A stretch of DNA of 11,150 nt from assembly GCA_905210995.1 (NCBI GenBank), contig CAJLZE010000071.1, forward strand, positions 1-11,150, read 5' to 3'. The notes beneath the pieces were generated by a model. The model had not been told where the DNA came from, ran no database searches, and saw only the letters and a list, made by a program, of their open reading frames with translations. The DNA is from an uncultured Anaerotruncus sp. (GTDB lineage: Bacteria > Bacillota > Clostridia > Oscillospirales > CAG-272). Below are positions 1-6,042 of this stretch, one piece after another. The position numbers and the translations under genes are program-made. Every line of letters begins with the position of its first letter. The first letter of the stretch is position 1.

Positions 1-1
1 T

Positions 2-511
2 TCCTCCTGCGGGGGCTGCGGCGGCGGTTTTCCCACCCTGCCGCTTGCCATTGTAAGACCGGACGTGACCTTTACCGCCATTGACAGCACACAAAAAAAG
101 CTGAGGTTCGTCGGCTCGGCTGCCGCAGAGCTCGGGCTCGGGAATGTAAATCCGCTTTGCGTACGTGCCGAGGATGGAGCCGTGGATCCCGCGATGCGCG
201 GATTGTTTGACTTTGTGACCGCGCGCGCGGTCTCGGCGCTGCCCATGCTTGTCGAGCTTTGCCTGCCGTATCTCAAGGTCGGCGGAACATTTTGCGCGAT
301 GAAGGGGCCGCGCGGCGAGGAGGAGCTCGCAGACTCCGCAAATGCGTTGCGACTGCTCGGCGGCAGGACCGAAAGAGTTGAAAAGATCACTCTTTCGCTG
401 TCCGACAGCTCGGAACCGCTCGAAAGAATGCTTATAATCATAAAAAAGACTGCGTCGACGCCGGATAAATACCCGCGCTCATACGGTAAGATAAAGAGCC
501 GACCGCTGTGA
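2..511 (+). CDS. rsmG: RsmG, 16S rRNA 7-methylguanosine methyltransferase (5'-truncated by window edge)
   Basis: This is the C-terminal 169 residues of RsmG (GidB), which uses SAM to methylate N7 of a conserved guanosine (G527 in E. coli) of 16S rRNA. The frame is open from position 2, so the start lies outside the window; family members are about 230-240 residues, so roughly 70 are missing. Seen directly: the glycine-rich SAM loop (GCGGGFPTLPLA), the following acidic strand end (FTAIDSTQKK, where the Asp normally contacts the SAM ribose), a mid-domain FDFVTARAVSALP segment matching the family's R-A-V/A motif, a KGPRGEEEL helix, and the characteristic ending YPRSYGKIKSRPL. The GTG at 65 is internal to the domain and is not the start. 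The gene directly upstream of parS-parA is the usual origin-proximal arrangement in Firmicutes. One oddity is that the residues just before the SAM loop (SSCG) lack the Asp usually found there. Confidence 0.95.
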   Translation, partial: SSCGGCGGGFPTLPLAIVRPDVTFTAIDSTQKKLRFVGSAAAELGLGNVNPLCVRAEDGAVDPAMRGLFDFVTARAVSALPMLVELCLPYLKVGGTFCAMKGPRGEEELADSANALRLLGGRTERVEKITLSLSDSSEPLERMLIIIKKTASTPDKYPRSYGKIKSRPL

Positions 512-537
512 CGGCCGAAGATTTCGGCGCACTGCCG

Positions 538-557
538 CATGTTTCACGTGAAACATG
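538..557. promoter_or_regulatory. parS: parS centromere site (ParB/Spo0J binding)
   Basis: CATGTTTCACGTGAAACATG is a perfect 20-bp palindrome. Its inner 16 bp (540-555, TGTTTCACGTGAAACA) match the parS consensus known from Bacillus subtilis exactly. ParB nucleates here and spreads as a CTP-dependent clamp, and ParA and SMC then act on the complex. It lies between rsmG and parA, about 60 bp before the -35 box of the parA promoter, as expected for an origin-proximal site. Confidence 0.97.
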
Positions 558-618
558 AGCGTGATTCGGCTCTGCCCGTCCCGGCTTTGTAAACTTTCGG
601 TTAAATACCCCGCTCCTA

Positions 619-647
619 TTGAAAAAAACAGCGTGTGATGATATAAT
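619..647 (+). promoter_or_regulatory. Sigma-A promoter of the parA-parB-...-rbfA cluster
   Basis: TTGAAA at 619-624 and TATAAT at 642-647 are separated by exactly 17 bp, and TG at 639-640 forms an extended -10 (TGATATAAT). The predicted start is near 654, giving a leader of about 58 nt before parA. It lies just downstream of parS, so ParB spreading from parS could cover it and autoregulate the operon; that part is inference. Confidence 0.85.
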
Positions 648-711
648 ATATAGACAAAATGAGCTGCACGGTGCGCGGTGTGCCGCGCGACAGGAAAGGC
701 ACGGTATTTTT

Positions 712-1506
712 ATGGGCAAGATCATTGCATTCGCAAATCAGAAGGGCGGTGTCGGCAAAACGACATCGGCTGTCAATATTGCTGCCTCTCTCGGCGTGCT
801 CGGCAAGCGTGCGTTGCTTGTTGACCTTGATCCGCAGGGCAACAGCACAAGCGGTGTCGGCATAATGAAGAAAAACCTCAAACACACCGTGCGTGACCTG
901 CTGCTCAGCGATGAGGCTGACGGAAGCTGTTCCGCCGCAGCCGATGGCGCCGCGCGCGGCGCCGTTATCGAAACAAAATTCCGCAATCTTTCGGTCATTC
1001 CCTCGACTATCGCACTTGCCGGCGCGGAATTCGATCTTTTTTCGCTCGATGACGGCGAATATGCACTCAAAAAATCGCTTGACGCGATACGCGACGACTA
1101 TGACTACATAATAATCGACTGCCCGCCCTCGCTCGGAATGCTGACCGTAAACGCGCTTTCCGCTGCGGACGGCGTGGTCATTCCCATGCAGTGCGAATTT
1201 TACGCGCTCGAGGGGCTTTCCCAGCTCATGATAACCATCGGGCGTATACGTCAGAAGTACAACCGCCAACTGAGCGCCACGGGAATACTCATCACGATGT
1301 ACAACGGCAGGCTGCTGCTCACGTCGCAGGTCATAAGCGAGCTTAAAAAGCATTATTACGAAAAGCTCTTTGCAACGGCGATATCACGCGGAGTGAGACT
1401 TTCCGAAGCACCGTCCTTCGGCGTTCCGGTCTATTATCACGACAAAAGCAGCAAGGGCACGGCGGAATACCTCGATGTGGCGCGCGAGCTGATCGAGCGT
1501 ATATAA
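712..1506 (+). CDS. parA: ParA/Soj chromosome-partitioning ATPase
   Basis: A 264-residue deviant-Walker ATPase of the MinD/ParA family. It binds the nucleoid as an ATP dimer and is triggered by ParB to hydrolyse ATP, driving origin segregation; in Bacillus it also modulates DnaA. Seen: deviant Walker A KGGVGKTT at residues 11-18 with the signature first Lys, switch I/Walker A' LLVDLDPQGN (35-44), Walker B IIIDCPPS (133-140), and the conserved SEAPSFG-P-Y segment (231-241). The ATG at 712 is chosen because the protein then begins MGKIIAFANQKGG, as family members do, and AGGAAAGG at 692-699 precedes it. The in-frame TTG at 619 would add 31 unsupported residues and overlaps the -35 box. Compared with Soj (253 residues) there is a small Ala/Asp-rich insertion at about 66-88. 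It is 47 nt ahead of parB. Confidence 0.97.
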   Translation: MGKIIAFANQKGGVGKTTSAVNIAASLGVLGKRALLVDLDPQGNSTSGVGIMKKNLKHTVRDLLLSDEADGSCSAAADGAARGAVIETKFRNLSVIPSTIALAGAEFDLFSLDDGEYALKKSLDAIRDDYDYIIIDCPPSLGMLTVNALSAADGVVIPMQCEFYALEGLSQLMITIGRIRQKYNRQLSATGILITMYNGRLLLTSQVISELKKHYYEKLFATAISRGVRLSEAPSFGVPVYYHDKSSKGTAEYLDVARELIERI

Positions 1507-1553
1507 GCACGCGGCGGTATATATAATATATTGAGGAAGGATCTCAGGATAAA

Positions 1554-2447
1554 ATGGCTAATCGAAAGGCACTCGGACGCTCTTTTTCGTCCATGCTTGA
1601 GGACAATCTGATAGAAACCCCCAAGGGAGCGGTGCAAAATCTGCCGCTCTCGGACATAGAGCCGAACCGCGGGCAGCCGCGCCACGACTTTGACGAGGCG
1701 GCGCTTGCGGCACTTGCGGCGTCGATATCCCAATTCGGCGTTTTGCAGCCGATAATCGTGACCGAGCTTGCCGACGGATCGGGAACATACCGCATTGTTG
1801 CGGGCGAACGCCGTTGGCGCGCGGCGAGAGCTGCGGGGCTCGGTGAGATACCCGCGATAATCTTCAGCGGCGACGAGCTTGCCGCCGCACAGGTGTCGCT
1901 GGTGGAGAACATTCAGCGCCGCGACCTTTCGGCGGTCGAGGAAGCGCTGGCATTCCGCGATCTTATCGAGAGATTCGGTCTTACCCAGGACGAGGTGGCA
2001 GACAAGGTAGGCAAAAGCCGCCCGGCAGTCACAAATTCGCTGCGCCTGCTCGAACTGCCCGACGCCGTGCTTGAAATGATATCCGACGGCAGACTTTCGA
2101 TGGGACACGCGAGGGCTATTCTCGGGCTGAACGACAAGTCGGACGAAGCGAGGACGGCGCTTGCCGAAAAGGTCGCCGCGGCCGACCTTTCGGTGCGCGA
2201 GACCGAGCGGCTCGTCAAGTCGCTCAACGCTCCCAAAAAAGAAAAAAAACCGCAGCCGGAGCGCGACGAGCAAACCGCGGCGTATTATGCCGAGCTTGAG
2301 CGCAAGACGATGAAGATCCTCGGGCGTCGGGTAAGGATCAGCGACGGCGGCGAGGGCAAACGGCGCCTTGAGCTTGATTACGAAACATCGGAGGATCTTG
2401 AAGAGCTTCTCACAAAGCTTTGCGGGTCCGAGCTGTTCTCTGAATAA
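1554..2447 (+). CDS. parB: ParB/Spo0J chromosome-partitioning protein, parS-binding CTPase
   Basis: A 297-residue ParB. It loads at parS, closes around DNA on CTP binding, recruits SMC and stimulates ParA. Order of domains: an N-terminal leader (1-30) with a basic, hydrophobic start (ANRKALGRSFSSML) likely to contact ParA; the CTP-binding domain (about 28-128) with GERRWRAAR at 84-92 and ENIQRRDL at 118-125; the helix-turn-helix DNA-reading domain (about 141-190, LTQDEVADKVGKSRPAVTNSLRLL region, then GHARAIL); a charged linker (about 224-242, KKEKKPQPERDE); and a C-terminal dimerisation domain ending SELFSE. The length is normal. The start ATG at 1554 follows GAGGAAGG at 1533-1540. A TATAAT at 1522-1527 in the gap from parA has no convincing -35. 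The cognate parS lies at 538-557, in the same locus. Confidence 0.97.
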   Translation: MANRKALGRSFSSMLEDNLIETPKGAVQNLPLSDIEPNRGQPRHDFDEAALAALAASISQFGVLQPIIVTELADGSGTYRIVAGERRWRAARAAGLGEIPAIIFSGDELAAAQVSLVENIQRRDLSAVEEALAFRDLIERFGLTQDEVADKVGKSRPAVTNSLRLLELPDAVLEMISDGRLSMGHARAILGLNDKSDEARTALAEKVAAADLSVRETERLVKSLNAPKKEKKPQPERDEQTAAYYAELERKTMKILGRRVRISDGGEGKRRLELDYETSEDLEELLTKLCGSELFSE

Positions 2448-2470
2448 CCATTATATTAAATAGGAAGAAA

Positions 2471-3154
2471 ATGAATCGTTTATCTGCAATTGCGGCTGTG
2501 TTTTCGCTTTCGTCGGCTGCCGACGATGCAATGCCGACACTTTGGGAGCTGCTTGACGAGCTTTTTGCGCTCGATCTCGGGGATTATGATCATCTTTCCT
2601 TCAGTCAGTCCACTCTCATCGGAATGCGCGGGATAATAATCGCGCTGTTTGTCGGTGCGATCATCGGCTCGGTGTCGGCGCTCTTCAACAAGCGCGTTCT
2701 CGGCGGATTCGTGCGCGCGCTGATAGCGGAGGGGTGCACTTCCCCCGACAAGGCAAAAACACTTGCCGAGCTTGGCTTTCTCAAAAACACCGCGATGCGC
2801 GCCTCGCTGCGCGCGGGCTCGGTGCTCGGAAAGACTGTGAGATGCGTCGAAGAGGACGAATACAACGCCGCGACCGTTGCCAAGCGCGGCATATACGAGT
2901 TGCGTGCAGCCGAATCGGGCAAGGATATACCGCCATTTCGCGAGATCCCCTACAAGCGCGACACCTCGACGGCACATTTTTACATCCCGTCCGACAGGTG
3001 CGACAGCGCGGAGATCAGATTCAGCAAAAAAGGCACCGATATAGTCACGTTCATACTCGGCGTGATCGCGTCGGTTGTCCTGCTCATACTTGTTCTGCAC
3101 CTGCTGCCCGATCTTTTGCAGCTGCTTGACAATTTCATCGGCGGCGGAGCGTGA
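2471..3154 (+). CDS. Two-helix membrane protein of unknown function in the par operon
   Basis: I do not recognise a named family for this 227-residue protein. Seen: a short N-terminal hydrophobic stretch that is a poor signal peptide (residues 5-17), an acidic amphipathic segment (about 20-45), a first transmembrane helix at about 49-72 (TLIGMRGIIIALFVGAIIGS), a central soluble domain of roughly 115 residues (75-188) rich in charged residues, and a second helix at about 190-214 followed by a short leucine-rich, Gly-ending tail. The central part contains an ALIAEGCTSPDKAKTLAELGF helix pair and the segment KTVRCVEEDEY. The start ATG at 2471 has AGGAAG at 2462-2467. It begins 23 nt after parB and ends 34 nt before the MORN gene, so co-transcription is very likely. 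The pairing with another membrane protein suggests an envelope role, but the sequence alone gives no biochemical function. Confidence 0.8.
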   Translation: MNRLSAIAAVFSLSSAADDAMPTLWELLDELFALDLGDYDHLSFSQSTLIGMRGIIIALFVGAIIGSVSALFNKRVLGGFVRALIAEGCTSPDKAKTLAELGFLKNTAMRASLRAGSVLGKTVRCVEEDEYNAATVAKRGIYELRAAESGKDIPPFREIPYKRDTSTAHFYIPSDRCDSAEIRFSKKGTDIVTFILGVIASVVLLILVLHLLPDLLQLLDNFIGGGA

Positions 3155-3188
3155 ACTCACAAAAAACGAAGGGTGGAGGCGAACTGAC

Positions 3189-4097
3189 ATGAATAACGGG
3201 AACGCACAGGGGCGCGGCGCGCCCGACCGTCGCGCCGGCAGCACCCGCGCGGGCGGCAAAGCGCCCGTAAAAAAGAAGTATTACCGCCGTCGGCACCGCC
3301 TGACGCTCGGAACGCGGATATTCATCTCATTCATATTTGCGCTTCTTGCGCTGTTGCTGATAGCTGTCGCGGCGTATTCGCGCGGGTACAGATATGTCAC
3401 CGTAAAGCACAACGACGGCGGGCTTGTCAGGTTCGCCGGCAAAATAGATCGCGACAGCGGCAAGCCGCTCGGCGGACGGCTCTACTATTCGAGTGGAGCT
3501 GCCGCGAAGCTTGACGAATCGGGCGAGAGGCTGTCGTATTCCGACGGATCGGTCTACGTGGGCGAGCTTGACGACTTTTACCGCGAGGGCAGCGGCACGC
3601 TCACGCTGAAAAACGGCGACGAATACACGGGCGAGTTCAAAGACAACGTGATAACCGGCAAGGGCGTATACAGCTTCTCCGGCGGCGACGTCTACGAAGG
3701 CGATCTCATTGCCGGCGTAAAGGAGGGCACCGGAAAATACACCTATGCGAACGGCGACGTTTACGAGGGCGGTTTTTCGGGAGATCTGCGTCACGGCGAA
3801 GGAAAAATGACGTGGGCGGACGGCTCGGTCTACGAGGGCGGCTTTGTTTTCGGCTTGAAATGCGGCAAGGGCAGCTATCTTTACTCAAACGGCGACAAAT
3901 ATGTCGGCGATTTTGAGGACGACATGCGCCAGGGCGAGGGCACATACACGTGGGCTGAGACGGGCGAGACCTACACCGGCAGCTTTTACAAAAACAACAT
4001 GCACGGCTACGGCACCTACACATGGCAGGAAGGTCGTGCGTCATACACCGGATATTTCGAAAACGGCAAGATAGTTGCGGTAAAACCGGATGCGTGA
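3189..4097 (+). CDS. Membrane-anchored MORN-repeat protein
   Basis: A 302-residue protein. Residues 1-42 are basic and Gly/Arg-rich (KKKYYRRRHR), 44-64 form one transmembrane helix, and the rest is a tandem array of MORN repeats. By the positive-inside rule the array should be outside the membrane. I count eight repeats with a strict 23-residue period, beginning near 123, 146, 169, 192, 215, 238, 262 and 286, each of the form Y-x-G-x-F followed by G-x-G-x-Y-x-(Y/W)-x-x-G. A more degenerate stretch (76-120) may be a worn repeat. MORN arrays form elongated beta-meander sheets that bind proteins or lipids. The start ATG at 3189 is preceded by GGAGG at 3175-3179; the longer open frame from 3075 overlaps the previous gene and is rejected. 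Its function is unknown. Its position inside a parAB-rbfA cluster is unusual. Confidence 0.88.
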   Translation: MNNGNAQGRGAPDRRAGSTRAGGKAPVKKKYYRRRHRLTLGTRIFISFIFALLALLLIAVAAYSRGYRYVTVKHNDGGLVRFAGKIDRDSGKPLGGRLYYSSGAAAKLDESGERLSYSDGSVYVGELDDFYREGSGTLTLKNGDEYTGEFKDNVITGKGVYSFSGGDVYEGDLIAGVKEGTGKYTYANGDVYEGGFSGDLRHGEGKMTWADGSVYEGGFVFGLKCGKGSYLYSNGDKYVGDFEDDMRQGEGTYTWAETGETYTGSFYKNNMHGYGTYTWQEGRASYTGYFENGKIVAVKPDA

Positions 4098-4138
4098 ACG
4101 GTCGATAAATACAAATTCGGAAGGAATAACAGGATAAC

Positions 4139-4549
4139 ATGGCAAATTACAGACGCGGGAGGATAAATGACGAGACCGCGCGCGTGGCGGCTGAGCTTCT
4201 GCGCGGGGTAAAGGATCCGCGTGTCGCCGAGGCGTTTATCAGCGTGACGGCGGCGGAGGTGTCTCCCGACCTCAAATACGCCAAAATATACTATTCCGTA
4301 CTCGGCGGAGAGCACGATGCGGAAAAAATGAAGAGGATATCACAGGGGCTGCGTTCGGCGTCGGGTTATGTGCGGCGCGGGCTGGCGGAGAAAATGAACC
4401 TCCGCATCACGCCCGAGGTGCATTTTGTACCCGATATGAGCGCCGCGAACGGAGCGCATATCGCAACGCTGCTTGAGGATATCACAAAAAAGTCGGCGGA
4501 GCACAAGCCGGAGAACCCGGGTGCCTCCGAGCCGCACGACGACAACTGA
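4139..4549 (+). CDS. rbfA: RbfA, 30S ribosome-binding factor
   Basis: This is a 136-residue RbfA, a KH-type protein that binds immature 30S subunits and assists 5'-end processing of 16S rRNA, also helping in the cold. Family features seen: a basic N-terminus (ANYRRGRINDETARVAAELL), the DPRVAEAFISVTAAEVSPDLKYAKIYYS strand-helix region (about 26-53), the helix KMKRISQGLRSASGYVRRGLAEKMNLR with the KH-like kink (about 64-89), and the PEVHFVPDMS strand (92-101). A hydrophilic tail of about 18 residues ends the protein. The start ATG at 4139 follows AAGGAA at 4121-4126. The gene usually sits in the nusA-infB cluster, followed by nrnA and truB; here it is the last gene of the par cluster, 41 nt after the MORN gene, and is followed by a hairpin-rich non-coding stretch. 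Confidence 0.95.
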   Translation: MANYRRGRINDETARVAAELLRGVKDPRVAEAFISVTAAEVSPDLKYAKIYYSVLGGEHDAEKMKRISQGLRSASGYVRRGLAEKMNLRITPEVHFVPDMSAANGAHIATLLEDITKKSAEHKPENPGASEPHDDN

Positions 4550-4577
4550 ATATTCGCTCCCTCAAAAGCTGATATAC

Positions 4578-4652
4578 CCCCCATAGTGTAGACTTGAATC
4601 CTTTTTGCTTCTTTAAGTGTCTGCACTATGGGGGATACTTTTATCTTTGTTA
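4578..4652 (+). terminator. Long stem-loop after rbfA, possible terminator of the par-rbfA operon
   Basis: The arms 4578-4593 (CCCCCATAGTGTAGAC) and 4619-4634 (GTCTGCACTATGGGGG) pair over 16 positions with one G-U wobble around a 25-nt loop. A T-rich but interrupted tract follows (ATACTTTTATCTTTGTTAT). The position, 28 nt after the rbfA stop, fits a terminator. The long loop and broken T tract are not typical, so it could instead be the terminal inverted repeat of a small element. Confidence 0.45.
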
Positions 4653-4726
4653 TCTTGCTTTTTACTCCCGCGGTCGCTTGCGGCGACAAAGACTCCGAAC
4701 TTTAAACCTGCTACATGGGTGCAGCC

Positions 4727-4796
4727 GTGGGGGAGGGTGAGCTCGGGTGAAACCCGAGGTCGCTCCTCCCGCGAAATAAGTACAGACTTCGTTCAC
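4727..4796 (+). repeat. Dispersed 70-bp repeat, copy 1 (direct)
   Basis: This stretch is matched by the reverse complement of 4959-5028; my hand alignment is gapless with 57 of 70 identities. It contains the hairpin CTCGGGT-GAA-ACCCGAG (4742-4758) and the conserved word AAGTACAGA (4777-4785). The 6 bases before it (GCAGCC, 4721-4726) and its first 15 bases recur at 11130-11150 with a single difference, so the family is dispersed. Confidence 0.85.
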
Positions 4797-4958
4797 GGGA
4801 GGGGCAAGCCCCTCCCCTCCTTTGGTTCGGTAGGTTTTGCCTGCGGCAAAACCTTTATACCTCCTCATCCGGCGCCTGCGGCACCACCTTCCCGGACACG
4901 GGAAGGCTGCCGTTATCCGACGTTCCGTCAACGGACGTAAAGTAAAAGATAAACTTTA

Positions 4959-5028
4959 GTGAATAAAATCTGTACTTGTTTCACGGAAGTGGCGACCTCG
5001 GGTTTCACTCGGGGTCACCCTCCTCTAC
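4959..5028 (-). repeat. Dispersed 70-bp repeat, copy 2 (inverted)
   Basis: Read on the minus strand, this is about 81% identical by hand alignment to 4727-4796, with the central block GTGAAACCCGAGGTCGC unchanged. The pair is separated by 162 bp, which itself holds three hairpins (4797-4816, 4833-4853, 4887-4906). On the plus strand its core folds as GACCTCGGG (4994-5002) with CTCGGGGTC (5008-5016), including two G-U pairs. Confidence 0.85.
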
Positions 5029-5138
5029 ATTATCAAATTTGGTTTTTGGGAGCGGTCTCCCCTATATTATCATTTTTGTTTTTTTGTTTTTCGGAAGCGG
5101 CGATCTTGCGGTTTATCCGATGTCACGCTCGCCGCTTC
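5029..5138 (+). repeat. Degenerate tandem continuation of the repeat (two further units)
   Basis: After copy 2 the pattern of a GC-rich hairpin plus an A-T-T-A-T-C/poly-T spacer recurs. ACATTATCAAATTT (5027-5040) resembles ATATTATCATTTTT (5063-5076). The block from 5092 (CGGAAGCGGCGATCTTGCGG) resembles the block from 4984 (CGGAAGTGGCGACCTCGGG), continuing through a shared GTCAC word to the 5129-5138 arm. The middle unit is shortened to the small hairpin 5048-5061. Confidence 0.55.
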
Positions 5139-5154
5139 TTTACTTTTTCTTTCG
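5094..5154 (+). terminator. Hairpin plus T tract at the end of the repeat region (plus-strand terminator candidate)
   Basis: The arms GAAGCGGCGA (5094-5103) and TCGCCGCTTC (5129-5138) are perfectly complementary over 10 bp; a nested CGG/CCG pair (5109-5111 with 5117-5119) closes a smaller loop. On the plus strand TTTACTTTTTCTTT (5139-5152) follows. This T tract is the reverse complement of the permease's stop codon and C-terminal lysine codons, so it would block plus-strand transcription from entering the ABC genes antisense. On the minus strand only A-rich sequence follows, so it should not end the ABC transcript. Confidence 0.5.
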
Positions 5155-6042
5155 CCCGGCGCGGATATTCAGTGCGACGCACAGGCATATGAGCAGCACC
5201 ACGCTGCCGCAGAGGATCATATACATTTCCGCTTCTCCGACCTTTTTATCGAAAAAGTAAATGTTGCAGTCCACGCTGTCGCGTATCGCGTCCACAACCT
5301 CTGCGGGGAAGCCCTTGTCGCTCATCGCGTCGAACACGCCGCGCATGGCGTGATTGCGCAAAAGGCTCGTGCCGTATGTTCCGGGCAGGAAGGAGAGCAC
5401 CCGCTGCAGTCCCTCTCCGAAATTCGATATCGGCATATACGCGCCGCAGATGAACCCGTAGCCGGCGCTGACGATCGTTCCGACCGCCGACGCCTGCCCG
5501 TCGGTGCTCAGCAGCGAATTCACGCATGACGAGAGCGCCGTGCCGAACATTGTCAGCAAAAGAACGTCGAGCGCCATAAGCGCCGCATCGGCCGCGGTGA
5601 TATACCATCCGACAGCCCGCAGGTAGCCGAGGCAGACGGCAAGCGAAACAAAGCTGACTATGAGCGTGGATGCCAGTGACGCAAGGTAATATCCCAGCCC
5701 GAGCGTGCCGTAGTGCACGGGTGCCGCGGTAAGGTCATGCCGTGCGCCCGAGGTCTTGTCCTTTATCATGAGAAGGTTCGAGCAGAACGCAACGGTAACG
5801 CAGCTGACCGCCAGCAGCGATGAGACGAGCTGACCGCCCACGCAGCCGTTAAGCAGCTTGTCGGAGACGGTCGCTCCAGCCGCGGCGACAGCCGCACGGA
5901 AGGAATCGTCGTACACCTTTTTGAGGAACGTCGCATACAGCACCAGAAGTATCACCGGTGTTATCAGCGAGGAGAAAAACATCCCCTTGTCCTTGAAATA
6001 AAGCTTTATGTTGCGTTTTACAAGTGCCGCAAGTGCCGTCAT
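5140..6042 (-). CDS. ABC-2 type transporter permease
   Basis: A 300-residue integral membrane subunit with about six transmembrane helices (roughly 22-40, 68-92, 117-140, 152-173, 186-205 and 275-293). Family features seen: the cytoplasmic amphipathic start (LVKRNIKLYFKDKGMFFSSLITPVILLVLY), a loop after helix 2 with MIKDKTSGARHDLTAAPVHYGTLGLGYYLA (the coupling-helix region of ABC-2 permeases), and G-A-Y-M-P-I-S-N-F before the conserved LSFLPGTYGTSLLR segment. The stretch at about 207-273 is an extracytoplasmic domain. The start codon overlaps the stop codon of the ATPase gene as ATGA, so the two are translationally coupled and almost certainly form one exporter of the DrrAB/antibiotic-and-lipid type. 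The substrate cannot be deduced. The protein ends in a basic RAGRKKK tail. Confidence 0.93.
   Translation of the reverse strand: MTALAALVKRNIKLYFKDKGMFFSSLITPVILLVLYATFLKKVYDDSFRAAVAAAGATVSDKLLNGCVGGQLVSSLLAVSCVTVAFCSNLLMIKDKTSGARHDLTAAPVHYGTLGLGYYLASLASTLIVSFVSLAVCLGYLRAVGWYITAADAALMALDVLLLTMFGTALSSCVNSLLSTDGQASAVGTIVSAGYGFICGAYMPISNFGEGLQRVLSFLPGTYGTSLLRNHAMRGVFDAMSDKGFPAEVVDAIRDSVDCNIYFFDKKVGEAEMYMILCGSVVLLICLCVALNIRAGRKKK

Larger units (their letters stand above)
4550..5139. repeat. Gene-free, hairpin-train intergenic region between convergent genes
   Basis: No credible gene lies in these 590 bases, which separate convergent rbfA and the ABC permease. By eye I find about nine perfect or near-perfect hairpins: 4578-4593/4619-4634, 4673-4677/4683-4687, 4742-4748/4752-4758, 4797-4805/4808-4816, 4833-4841/4845-4853, 4887-4894/4899-4906, 4994-5002/5008-5016, 5048-5052/5057-5061 and 5094-5103/5129-5138. 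The first half is GC-rich with short T tracts; the last part has long T runs (5062-5091). Two 70-bp inverted copies of one sequence are listed separately. Open frames here (for example minus-strand 4662-4931 and plus-strand 4959-5260) simply read through the repeats. Confidence 0.8.

Noticed and set aside
616..1353. Long minus-strand open frame opposite parA, and similar long antisense frames opposite parB, the two-helix gene, lepA and hemW
   Set aside because: These are shadows of real genes in GC-rich DNA with strong codon bias; they lack start signals and recognisable domains.
1522..1527. TATAAT between parA and parB as an internal promoter
   Set aside because: No acceptable -35 lies 16-18 bp upstream, and the sequence is a simple TA run.
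4978..4985. TGTTTCACG word resembling half of a parS site inside repeat copy 2
   Set aside because: Only one half matches, the other half is unrelated, and the word is not kept in copy 1 (4727-4796).
4662..5260. Open frames on both strands over the repeat region (for example minus 4662-4931, plus 4959-5192 and 4976-5260) sharing ATSGFTR-like peptides
   Set aside because: The similar peptides come from translating the two inverted copies of the 70-bp repeat. The frames have no ribosome binding sites, run into the permease on the other strand and show no family features.
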